From: Rhodobacterales bacterium | Lineage (GTDB): Bacteria; Pseudomonadota; Alphaproteobacteria; Rhizobiales; Stappiaceae | Direction: 5' to 3' | Assembly: GCA_008107755.1 (NCBI GenBank) | Contig: VIRH01000087.1 | Location: forward strand, 62,001-126,000 | Length of the DNA stretch: 64,000 bases | Part shown: one piece after another, positions 39,363 through 47,133 of the stretch | How positions within the stretch are numbered: position 1 is the stretch's first letter | Layout: every line of letters begins with the position of its first letter | Program-made: the position numbers and the translations under genes | The notes under the pieces: model-generated | The model's input: only the letters and a program-made list of their open reading frames with translations | What the model was told of the DNA's origin: nothing | Database searches by the model: none

Positions 39363-41258
39363 TTACTGGTTCCGAGCGCTCAGTAGCGGGGTGATGTTGC
39401 GCAGGGTGACGCGGCGGTTGCGTTCTTCAGCGCCCTGTGTGTCGATCTTCAGGTAGTCCTCGCCATAGCCCTGGACGACCATGTTCTCCGGCGGGACGCC
39501 GTAGACTTCCGACAGGATGCGGGCGACGGTTTCCGCGCGGCGGTCGGAAAGGGCGAGGTTAGAAACCTCCGAACCGACCGCATCCGTGTGCCCTTCGATA
39601 AGCAGCACGGTGGACGGGTCCTCGTCGATCATGGCGATCGATGCACGGGCGATGTCCTCCAGCTGAGGCACCTGGCTCTGGCGGACGACGGCGCTGCCCG
39701 TGTCGAAGGTGATCGTGTCGAGGTCGACGCGGCGAACCTTGTCGCGCAGGCGCTCGCTCTCGCGAACCTCACGCAGGGAATAGGCCTGCTCCACCTGCTC
39801 CACCGGCGGCGCAGTGAAGGTCTGGTAGATGTCGTCGTAGTTCGCTTGCCCGGCCGGAACGATGTAGCGGTCGCGCGGGATGTCGACACGCAGCGGCGGC
39901 AACTCGCGTTCGTAGTAGTTGCGGCGGCGACGATCCTCACGGAAGTTGCGGTTGTCGACCAGCACATATTCACGGCCATCCGGCAGCACGCGCGAGCGGT
40001 AGAGGATGTAGCCGCCCTCGTCGCGGATCGTGACGATGCGCGTTCCGTTCTGGCGCGTCACGATTTCCCGCGTCCGGCCACCGCGCAGCCGCTCGGCGCG
40101 GAACTCCGCATCGCCGTAGCGCAGCAGGCTGTTCTCGTCCTTGCGGACGTAATAGTCGCCGTCCCGTTCCACGATCAGGCGGTCCCCCTGGTCCTCGACA
40201 ACCTTTCCGCCGAGGGCGGGGATCAGCATGCCGATGCCAGCACCGACTGCGGCCGCACCCAGAAGCTCAAGACGGCGGTCGCGGGCATCGTCCCGGCGAC
40301 GCTCTTCCTGCTGCTTGATCTCGGTGCGTTGTGCATTGGTGATATCGTCGGACACCACGGCAGCCGGCTCGATCGGTTCGGATGCTGCTTTCTGCTCGAT
40401 CAGCTCGCCAGGTTCCTTGGTCACATCCTCGGCAGGCTGCGCCTGCTGCTCGGTCTGTTCCGCGGGCTGCTCGCCGGCAGTCGTTTCAGCGTCGGCTTCG
40501 GACGCAGCCGGAGCCTCACCCGTGGCCTCCGCCGGCTGTTCGTCGGTCGCTTCGGGCTTGACGGCAGGTTCGGCGGTTTCCTCGGTGGCGGCCGGAGCGG
40601 CTTCACTCGCTTCGGGCTTTGCGTCCGGGGTGGTTTCTTCGGTCGGCGCAGCCGGCTTTTCAGAAGGCTGGGCTTCGGTCGTCGGTGTGGCCGGTTTTTC
40701 CTCTGGCGCAGTTTCCTCTACCGGAGCCTCGGGCTTTTCTGCAGGAGCGGCCTCTTCGGTGGGCGCAGCCTCCGGGACGGGAGCCGGGTCCTCCACGGCG
40801 GCCGGCTCTTCGCTGGCAGCCGGCTCGGAAGCCGGAGCAGCTTCTTCAGCGGCAGGTTCTTCCGCAGCCGGAGCGGCTTCTGCAGGAGCTTCCTGAGCAG
40901 GGGCAATTTCTTCCGCCGGAGCCTCGGCCGGCGGAGCTGGCACTTCCTGCGCGGGCTGGGCTGCGGGTTCTTCCGCCGCCGGCTGCGGCGCGGGCTCTTC
41001 GGCCGCCGGCTCGACAGGGGCCTGCTCGACAGGGGCTTGCTCGGCAGGCGCTTGCTCGGCAGGAGCCGGCTGTGCCTCGGGCTCCGCAGGCGCCTCATCG
41101 GCAGGCTGCGCGGCACCGCCCCCACAGGCAGCGTTCTGCGGGTCGGCGGAGCAGTCGACTGCATTGTCCTGGGCAAAGCTGATGCCTGGCTGAACCGGCA
41201 TGCTCATTGCAAGCACCATGGCCAGCGCGGTCGTGTTGCGCAACAGTGTGGACGTCAT
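39363..41258 (-). CDS. OmpA-family protein with long Pro/Ala/Glu-rich domain
   Basis: A 631-residue envelope protein. A Sec signal (LRNTTALAMVLAMSMPVQPGISFA) leads to an AQDNAVDCSADPQNAACGGG segment, then about 270 residues of Pro/Ala/Glu/Thr low complexity (roughly 45-315), which should be extended and could span periplasm or wall. A glycine-rich hydrophobic stretch (LLGAAAVGAGIGMLIPALGG, about 345-365) may be a membrane or lipid-contact element. The C-terminal 115 residues are an OmpA peptidoglycan-binding domain (LLIEGHTDAVGSEVSNLALSDRRAETV). AGAGGAAAAG precedes ATG 41258. Likely tethers the outer envelope to peptidoglycan. Confidence 0.88.
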   Translation of the reverse strand: MTSTLLRNTTALAMVLAMSMPVQPGISFAQDNAVDCSADPQNAACGGGAAQPADEAPAEPEAQPAPAEQAPAEQAPVEQAPVEPAAEEPAPQPAAEEPAAQPAQEVPAPPAEAPAEEIAPAQEAPAEAAPAAEEPAAEEAAPASEPAASEEPAAVEDPAPVPEAAPTEEAAPAEKPEAPVEETAPEEKPATPTTEAQPSEKPAAPTEETTPDAKPEASEAAPAATEETAEPAVKPEATDEQPAEATGEAPAASEADAETTAGEQPAEQTEQQAQPAEDVTKEPGELIEQKAASEPIEPAAVVSDDITNAQRTEIKQQEERRRDDARDRRLELLGAAAVGAGIGMLIPALGGKVVEDQGDRLIVERDGDYYVRKDENSLLRYGDAEFRAERLRGGRTREIVTRQNGTRIVTIRDEGGYILYRSRVLPDGREYVLVDNRNFREDRRRRNYYERELPPLRVDIPRDRYIVPAGQANYDDIYQTFTAPPVEQVEQAYSLREVRESERLRDKVRRVDLDTITFDTGSAVVRQSQVPQLEDIARASIAMIDEDPSTVLLIEGHTDAVGSEVSNLALSDRRAETVARILSEVYGVPPENMVVQGYGEDYLKIDTQGAEERNRRVTLRNITPLLSARNQ

Positions 41259-41432
41259 GTTCTTTTCCTCTTGGGCATGTGCCTCTTCTCCCGCGCCGGC
41301 AACGGCGCCTTGGGAGGCAAACAGCGTGAGGAAGGAATGGTTCCGACCGGGACTGTCGGGCCAATCGCCTGACAAGCCGCGTGGCAGAAAGCGTATGGCG
41401 ACATCTCGGCCGCGGCCGCCAGACACAAAAAA

Positions 41433-41460
41433 GCCATCCCGGACGAAAGACCGGAATGGC
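41433..41460 (-). terminator. Rho-independent terminator of the 57-residue membrane protein gene
   Basis: A 10-bp stem (GCCATCCCGG / CCGGAATGGC, one mismatch) with an 8-nt loop, followed on the minus strand by TTTTTT. Confidence 0.8.
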
Positions 41461-41487
41461 TCGTTTCCAAGTCACGACGGAGAGACG

Positions 41488-41661
41488 CTAGATCCCCTTG
41501 AAGACCACGCCAGCCGCCAGGAGCACCCAGGCCGCGATCAGGATGTAGAGCGTCGAAATTCCGATTGCAGGCACGGCGACACCGATCAGCGGCAGCACGG
41601 CGTAAACGAAGAGGGCGAAGGAAATCAGGAAGACGAGAAAGGACGGTGCGGTCAGGCGCAT
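41488..41661 (-). CDS. 57-residue two-TM membrane protein, conserved type
   Basis: A small gene with a strong Shine-Dalgarno (GGAG six bases before ATG 41661) and its own terminator. The product starts MRLTAPSFLVFLISFALFVY, continues AVLPLIGVAVPAIGISTLYI and ends LIAAWVLLAAGVVFKGI. It has two hydrophobic helices joined by a short loop, with a basic end. Rhizobiales genomes carry similar short MRLTAP-type proteins of unknown role, as far as I recall. Confidence 0.75.
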   Translation of the reverse strand: MRLTAPSFLVFLISFALFVYAVLPLIGVAVPAIGISTLYILIAAWVLLAAGVVFKGI

Positions 41662-42262
41662 GAAGCTCTCCAGAATGGATTCGATAGCGCGGCCCGATCC
41701 CGGACTCTTTCCGGCAACGGGCGCGCGGCTGGGGCGTCACCTGACCTACAGATGTTTATAATGTCAATGAGAGGACGCCTGTATTCCCGCATATCTGACG
41801 GCTCGCAGACGCGCGGACGAGAGTGCAGGAACGTCCCCAGATCCACCAAACGTGCATTCTGCTCTGAATTCAACTATTCTGGGCAAGAAAGGCGAACTGG
41901 CCGGCCAGCGCCGGAAGGCAAAGTGACTTTCGGTCGATGCTCAGCCTCAGGATGCGAACCGTCGCAGGAATGCAGGCTGGTCCACCGAGGCTCGGACTTG
42001 GCGATTCCGGCGCGGTGAGACCCCGTCAGGCAGGCCCGGAAAACGGCGAAATCGCCTCGTCAAAATTGACATATCTTCGTTAACCATATGCGGAAGTCTT
42101 GGAAATCCGTGCATATCCTTCGTTTGGGGTTAGGAAAAGCCGTTGTATTCTGGCTTCAAACTGCGTGAGTCGTTGAAACGGCGCGGGCTTTCAGGTTAAT
42201 AAAGAGTTAAGTATTGCGTTATTTCCGCCGGACCGCACCGGCGAGGAAGTCAGGAGACAGGA
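41662..42262. other. 600-bp intergenic region containing a CtrA box
   Basis: No gene supported in the 5' 400 bp. From about 42060 the sequence becomes AT-rich; a TTGACA at 42066-42071 has no well-spaced -10. A perfect CtrA box is at 42196-42210 (separate entry). Confidence 0.5.
42196..42210 (+). promoter_or_regulatory. CtrA-binding box upstream of the coiled-coil gene
   Basis: TTAATAAAGAGTTAA is an exact TTAA-N7-TTAA full site, the consensus for the alphaproteobacterial cell-cycle regulator CtrA. It lies 52 bp before the ATG of the coiled-coil protein, a position that could activate or repress its promoter. Confidence 0.65.
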
Positions 42263-43765
42263 ATGGGCATTTTCTCGAAAACCTCGCGCCCGGGCGGTGA
42301 CCCGGAGCAGCAGATCGAGACGGAAGTGGAAAGCGGAGACGTACAGTCCACCGAAACGGAGTCCGGCCAGACCGCGAATGTCGAACACCTGTCCCCTTTC
42401 GCCCTTAAGATGCAGGAGAAGATGCATCATCTCGATGGGCTGAAATCCCGCATCGGTGGCCTCAACCACACGTTCGAGCAGATGGCCGCCTTCGCAGCGG
42501 AAAGCCAGACGTCCATTCGCATGCTTGCGGAATATGTCGACGTCTCGCGCAACTCCGTCGAAACCGAAGTGCGTCTGAAGTCCGAAAACGCCAAGATATC
42601 GACCGACCTGCTCGACGCCCAGCACCGGGTTCGCACGTTGACGACGCAGCTCGAGGATGCGCAGGCGGAAGTCCATTCCCTGCGCAAGCGCTCGACCGAG
42701 ACGCGCACCGCGCTGGAGACCGCCCGCAACGACATCGTCACCATTCGCGACAACAACAAGAAGGTCAACGAGGAGTACCGCCTCCAGAGCGCCAAGCTGG
42801 TGGAAGCCAATACAGAGGTTTCCAGTCTCTCCGGCGAACTCAACGACCTTAAGGCGAAATACGAGACACTCGAGAAGCAGGCCGAAAGCCTTGAGTCCGA
42901 GGTCGAGGCTCTGCGGCACCGCGAAAAGGAACTGCAGCAGAACCTTTCGGAAAGCGCCAAACTTCTGGAAGACGAGGTTCGCAAGAACAATCAGGCCTCC
43001 AGCGAGCTGGAAGCCGCCAAGCGAGAGCTGATCGAGTTCCGGAACGACAACATCGACCTGAAGTCGCATCTCGATGTCGCCAACCAGGAACTGAGCTACG
43101 CCAAGTCGCGTCTCGAGGAAGAGCAGCGCAAGCACGACAACGAGGTCTACGCGCTGAACGCCGAGATCGAGAACCTGTCGTCCCAGCGCCGTATCGGCGC
43201 CCAGTCGCTGCAGGAAATGGCGCGCGAGAATTCCACGTTGAAGGAACGCAGCCGCGATCTGCTGAAGCGCATGCAGGAAATCGAGCATCTGCTCGACAGC
43301 GCCCAGAAGAACCACGAGAAAGACCGCAACGAACTGATGGCGACAAACGCCAAGCTGCGTGAGGTCAACCTGCGGTACAATTCGGCTCTGACCGACCTCA
43401 ACCACCAGCGCAATCAGAACCAGAAATACGCCGACAATCTCGAAGACCTGATCGAGGAAAACAAGCGTCTGCAGCGCTACAAGATCCAGGTGGACACTGC
43501 CAACGAGCAGATCGTCCAGCTCAAGTCCGTCATTGCCAACTACCAGATGGCGATGGAAGGCAAGGGGCCGGCGGAAGAGCTCGGCCTCACGAAGAATTAC
43601 GACCCGGCGACGGAGCTCGGGATCACCGAACCTGCGCAGGCGCAGTCCGACATCGCCCCGTTCGACTTCGAGGATGACGACGTTACGGACGCATCCGATG
43701 GCGACGGCCCGGACGACGATACCCCGGGCGGCCGTGACGACAAGATCGTCAAGCTGCGCGACTGA
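42263..43765 (+). CDS. Long coiled-coil, intermediate filament-like protein
   Basis: A 500-residue cytoplasmic protein. A short head (1-45) is followed by an almost unbroken coiled coil from about residue 75 to 435, with heptad-rich Leu/Glu/Lys/Gln segments (LEKQAESLESEVEALRHREK) and no membrane helix. The tail is acidic and disordered (DDDVTDASDGDGPDDDTPGG), ending in a basic KIVKLRD. The layout of head, long rod and tail resembles crescentin-like cell-shape filaments, but I cannot show homology by eye. AGGAGACAGGA precedes the ATG, and a perfect CtrA box upstream suggests cell-cycle timing. ATPase motifs are absent, arguing against SMC-type function. Confidence 0.75.
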   Translation: MGIFSKTSRPGGDPEQQIETEVESGDVQSTETESGQTANVEHLSPFALKMQEKMHHLDGLKSRIGGLNHTFEQMAAFAAESQTSIRMLAEYVDVSRNSVETEVRLKSENAKISTDLLDAQHRVRTLTTQLEDAQAEVHSLRKRSTETRTALETARNDIVTIRDNNKKVNEEYRLQSAKLVEANTEVSSLSGELNDLKAKYETLEKQAESLESEVEALRHREKELQQNLSESAKLLEDEVRKNNQASSELEAAKRELIEFRNDNIDLKSHLDVANQELSYAKSRLEEEQRKHDNEVYALNAEIENLSSQRRIGAQSLQEMARENSTLKERSRDLLKRMQEIEHLLDSAQKNHEKDRNELMATNAKLREVNLRYNSALTDLNHQRNQNQKYADNLEDLIEENKRLQRYKIQVDTANEQIVQLKSVIANYQMAMEGKGPAEELGLTKNYDPATELGITEPAQAQSDIAPFDFEDDDVTDASDGDGPDDDTPGGRDDKIVKLRD

Positions 43766-43830
43766 TCGTTTCATACAGCTCGAAACACTCGGCGGCCCCA
43801 TCCAAAAGGGTGGGGTTGTCAGGCTCGGTC

Positions 43831-43876
43831 ACTGCAAGAAGGGCACTCCAAGAGGTTGGAGTGCCCTTCTTGCAGT
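43831..43876. terminator. Long perfect hairpin between convergent genes
   Basis: A 21-bp perfect inverted repeat (ACTGCAAGAAGGGCACTCCA and complement, 43831-43851 / 43856-43876) with a 4-nt loop, lying between the coiled-coil gene and clpS. There is no T-run on either side, so it may act as a structural mRNA end or bidirectional attenuator rather than a classic terminator. Confidence 0.55.
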
Positions 43877-43961
43877 ATCAGGAGCAAACCGCAGGCGCAC
43901 ATGTTTCCCGATGACATCTGGATGAAAAGCGCGGCTCACCCGCCGCGCAAAGAAGAGCGCT

Positions 43962-44270
43962 CTATTCCGGCTCGACGTTGAATTGCAGCGGATAGCCGAG
44001 CTGGCTCGCGGCATCGATCGCCCGCGTCGCCTTGGTTTCCGCCACATCCCTTGGATAGACCGACACCACGCAGGACCCTTTCTGGTGCGCGGTGATCATG
44101 ACGACCTCGGCCTGAGAGTCGTCGAGCCGGAATTCCGCCTTCAGGATCAGCACCACGAATTCGCGCGGGGTGTAGTCATCGTTCAGCAGAACCACCTTGT
44201 ACAGCTTGGGTTTCTGTACCTTTGTCTTCTGCTTCAGTCTCGGTTTCAGGTCGCTATCGCTCATCTGCAC
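43962..44270 (-). CDS. clpS: ClpS adaptor, ClpS2 type
   Basis: A 102-residue N-end-rule adaptor that delivers substrates to ClpAP. The core YKVVLLNDDYTPREFVVLIL (about 24-43) contains the NDDYTPxEF signature that binds ClpA and the N-degron pocket, and the chain ends LGYPLQFNVEPE. The Lys-rich N-terminus plus KAEFRLDDSQAEVVMITAHQ and absence of the ClpS1-type GVGECGVF segment place it with the second, ClpS2-like adaptor of Rhizobiales. clpA is not nearby. Start may be the ATG at 44264 or 44270. Confidence 0.9.
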   Translation of the reverse strand: MQMSDSDLKPRLKQKTKVQKPKLYKVVLLNDDYTPREFVVLILKAEFRLDDSQAEVVMITAHQKGSCVVSVYPRDVAETKATRAIDAASQLGYPLQFNVEPE

Positions 44271-44593
44271 TGGCCCAAACTGCCGTCACGTTTCCGGGCG
44301 TCCCGGGTGTCGCTCATAACGCGGACACTTGATGTGAGTGGGTAATGCCGGAGATCATGTGCCCGGCCAACTTTGCAGACAAAAAACGTCTGCTGCTCTC
44401 TCAGATTATACTGCATCCGAAAATCGAAGAAAACATGACACCGTGCAAATTAACGCGCCATTTGCGCGCGCCCTTGGCACGGCGTATCGACGCAAGAAGC
44501 TGCCTTTCCGATCATTGAAAGCAAATCCATTCCGTTTCCCGCTGCGTAACAATGCAATGGGGCATGGCTGAACAACGACTGGAGGCAAAGACC
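44271..44593. other. 323-bp divergent intergenic region
   Basis: Between clpS and the chalcone isomerase-like gene. It contains a small hairpin (GCAGAC 44375-44380 / GTCTGC 44388-44393) and no supported gene. Promoters for both flanking genes are expected; I cannot assign them. Confidence 0.4.
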
Positions 44594-45145
44594 ATGTATG
44601 CTTCAACGCTCCGCGCGGCGTTTCTCCCCTTTTTCGCCGCGACGCTCTTCCTGACCGCGGCAGGCTCCGCGCCGTCGGCCCTGGCGGCCAGCGGCGTCGT
44701 TGCAAGCGCTGTCCCCTCTGCAGAGCTCGTCGGCAAGGGCCGAATGAGCTTCCTCGGCTTCAGTATTTTCGACGCCGAACTCTACGCTCCCGACGGCACC
44801 TTTCGGCCCGCACGACCTTTCGCCCTCAAGCTGACCTACCTGCGTGATTTCAAGTCCAGCGACATTGTCGAAAGCTCCGTAAAGGAGATGAGGCGTCAGG
44901 GCGTCTCCGGGGCGCAGCTGAACGCCTGGAGCAAACAGATGGCAAGGGTCTTTCCGAACGTCTCGGCCGGCCAGTCCATCACCGGCGTGCGCACCGCAGG
45001 CGGAAGCGCCACCTTCTATCTGGACGGCCGGAAACTCGGCACCATCTCCAGCCCCGGCTTCACGGATCGCTTCTTCGCGATCTGGCTCGGCAACAATACT
45101 CGAAACCCGCAGCTGCGCGCCCAACTGATCGGACGCGGTTCGTGA
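44594..45145 (+). CDS. Chalcone isomerase-like periplasmic protein
   Basis: A 183-residue exported protein: signal RAAFLPFFAATLFLTAAGSA, followed by the bacterial chalcone isomerase-like fold (LVGKGRMSFLGFSIFDAELYAPDGTF; FALKLTYLRDFKSSDIVESSVKEMRRQG; ending TDRFFAIWLGNNTRNPQLRAQLIG). These proteins share a fold with plant chalcone isomerase but are probably lipid- or ligand-binding. ATG 44594 follows GGAGGCAAAGACC. The stop overlaps the GTG of the transporter gene (GTGA), so the two are co-translated. Confidence 0.8.
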   Translation: MYASTLRAAFLPFFAATLFLTAAGSAPSALAASGVVASAVPSAELVGKGRMSFLGFSIFDAELYAPDGTFRPARPFALKLTYLRDFKSSDIVESSVKEMRRQGVSGAQLNAWSKQMARVFPNVSAGQSITGVRTAGGSATFYLDGRKLGTISSPGFTDRFFAIWLGNNTRNPQLRAQLIGRGS

Positions 45146-46509
45146 GTCTGGACGAGGTCCCGACAGAAGTTTCCTCCAACACACGTCGCACCGCCCCGGA
45201 TCGGGGCGGCCGGACACCAGGTGGCCCTCCTCCTCGCTCTGCGACCGTCACCCCCTGGAGCCTCGCCACCTATGGCTTCATGGCGTTCCCGCTCGCCTTC
45301 GCCGGTCTGCCCATCTACCTGCATGCCCCGGATTTCTATGCTTCGGTGATGAACCAGCCGGTCACGGCCATCGGGACCGTGCTGCTCGTCCTGCGTCTTG
45401 TTGATGCGCTGCAGGACCCGGTCATCGGAAAACTGAGTGACAGATACCACGAGGCAAGGAGCGCGATCCTCTTCATCGGGACCATTCTCCTCGGCGCCGG
45501 CTTCTGGATGCTGTTCAATCCGCTGTCTGGCGCGACCCTTTTCTGGTTTGCGGCGTCGGTGCTGATCTGCACGACAGGGTTCTCGATCGTCTCGATCAAC
45601 TTTCAGGCTCTCGGCGGGCTATGGGATGTTCCGCCCAAAGCGCGCACGGCCGTCACGGCAGGGCGAGAAGGCTTCGGACTTGTCGGCCTGCTGGTCGCGT
45701 CCGTGCTGCCGACGGTCCTTGCAGGATGGCTTGGCACTGCCGAAGCATTTCACTGGCTGACGCTGGCATATCTGCCCCTTCTCGCGCTCGGTCTTTTTCT
45801 GCTCTGGCGATGGCTGAGAACCGTCCCGCTCGAAGTCGCGCCCGTCGGCACCATCAGCCTGAGCTGGCGCGCGATTCTGGCAAGCCGCTGGAGACGCCTC
45901 TTCTTCTCCATCCTGTTCCTGAACGGCTTCGCCAGCGCGATCCCTGCAGTGCTCGTCCTGTTCTTCGTCCGCGACCGCCTGGGCGCGGAGAACCTGACGG
46001 GACTGTTCCTTCTCATCTACTTTCTCGCTGGCGCGCTCTCCATGCCGCTCTGGAGCAGATTGGCAGGCCGCTACGGCAAATTGCGCGCCTGGCGCCTGTC
46101 CATGCTGGTTGCCATACTCACATTCTTCTGGGCCGTCGCGCTCGGCCGGGGCGACGCGACGGCCTTTGCGTTCGTCTGCGCCTTGTCCGGACTGGCGCTC
46201 GGTGCCGACCTCGCCATACCACCGGCGCTTCTGGCCGATCACATTGACGAAGATGCGCGCCAGGCAAACGCTTCGGGCCTTTTCGCGATCATGGCGTTCC
46301 TTTCCAAATCGGCTCTCGCCCTTGCCACAGGCCTTACCCTTCCCGCCCTCGGTCTTGCCGGCTATCAGCCCGACGGCCCCATGACACGGGAGCTGGACCT
46401 CGCTCTCAGCCTCACCTACGCCGGCCTGCCCTGCGTGCTCAAACTCGCTGCCTTCTGCGCTATCTGGCTGTATGAAAAAGACCTTGCCCCCGACAAGGCG
46501 GCTGTGTGA
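45142..46509 (+). CDS. GPH-type MFS transporter (sugar/cation symporter family)
   Basis: A 455-residue inner-membrane protein with about 12 helices preceded by a 40-residue Pro/Arg/Gly-rich N-tail. LRLVDALQDPVIGKLSDRYHEARS (about 74-97) is the D-x3-D-P-x2-G-x3-D motif of the glycoside-pentoside-hexuronide family. Substrate unknown. The start GTG at 45142 overlaps the upstream stop. Coupling with a chalcone isomerase-like protein suggests a lipid or envelope role more than sugar uptake; in several proteobacteria similar pairs sit in singlet-oxygen-response clusters, which I cannot verify here. Confidence 0.85.
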   Translation: MSLDEVPTEVSSNTRRTAPDRGGRTPGGPPPRSATVTPWSLATYGFMAFPLAFAGLPIYLHAPDFYASVMNQPVTAIGTVLLVLRLVDALQDPVIGKLSDRYHEARSAILFIGTILLGAGFWMLFNPLSGATLFWFAASVLICTTGFSIVSINFQALGGLWDVPPKARTAVTAGREGFGLVGLLVASVLPTVLAGWLGTAEAFHWLTLAYLPLLALGLFLLWRWLRTVPLEVAPVGTISLSWRAILASRWRRLFFSILFLNGFASAIPAVLVLFFVRDRLGAENLTGLFLLIYFLAGALSMPLWSRLAGRYGKLRAWRLSMLVAILTFFWAVALGRGDATAFAFVCALSGLALGADLAIPPALLADHIDEDARQANASGLFAIMAFLSKSALALATGLTLPALGLAGYQPDGPMTRELDLALSLTYAGLPCVLKLAAFCAIWLYEKDLAPDKAAV

Positions 46510-46545
46510 GGCTTCCGGTAAACCGTTCGAGACAGGTAACCGCGT

Positions 46546-46896
46546 ATGAGTGTGCGCCCACCGCAGCAGGCCCGAAATCTTGACAAGGATCCGCTTTCCG
46601 CCGCGCTGGAACAGGAAGTCCTCAACGAGAAAGCCTCAACGCTCTCGCGCCTCACCAAAAAGCTGGAAGAGGCACTGTCGCGCCTGCAGGAAGCTGGCGT
46701 GGACGAGACGGTGAGCGAAGAGGCTCGACTTGACCTTGCTGCAGAAGCCGGCGAAGCCTTGTGGCATGTCACAATCCAGCGGGAACTGTGCGGTCTTCGC
46801 GAGCACAGGGCCTTTTATGATTTTCTCGGCGTTCCCCTCGCCATTCGCCTCCGGATGGGGCCCGCCGCTGTCCTGCGCCAGCAGAAACAGCGCTGA
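46546..46896 (+). CDS. DUF6665 family protein
   Basis: A 116-residue, mostly helical cytoplasmic protein: LSAALEQEVLNEKASTLSRLTKKLEEALSRL, then ALWHVTIQRELCGLREHRAFYDFLGVPLAIRLRMG, matching the small DUF6665 family. Function unknown. ATG 46546 has AGGTAA upstream. It may be read with the transporter gene 36 bp before it. Confidence 0.75.
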   Translation: MSVRPPQQARNLDKDPLSAALEQEVLNEKASTLSRLTKKLEEALSRLQEAGVDETVSEEARLDLAAEAGEALWHVTIQRELCGLREHRAFYDFLGVPLAIRLRMGPAAVLRQQKQR

Positions 46897-47133
46897 AACG
46901 GCTCGTCCTGTTTCACAAAGCACCCACGCGTGACGCCGATCACTTCCCCTTCAGCCGCTCTGAGTTAGCCAGAGGTTCACGTTGGATTGTGGATGACAGG
47001 GTGTTTTTCGCTGGGGGCTTTTGTCGATATGGGTTATTTACATTCCGAAACGGCGAGCTATTTCCATTTGCTGTTATCTCAAGGTGTCGCGTCCAGAGAG
47101 CGCGATCAAACAAACAATAATGCCGGGCGCAAT

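Noticed and set aside
39588-41372. 594-codon open frame opposite the OmpA-family gene
   Set aside because: Produced by the low-complexity GCN/GAN codons of the real gene read backwards; Gly/Arg/Phe-rich nonsense composition.
42066-42090. Sigma-70 promoter with TTGACA at 42066
   Set aside because: No acceptable -10 at 16-18 bp; kept only as a note within the intergenic entry.
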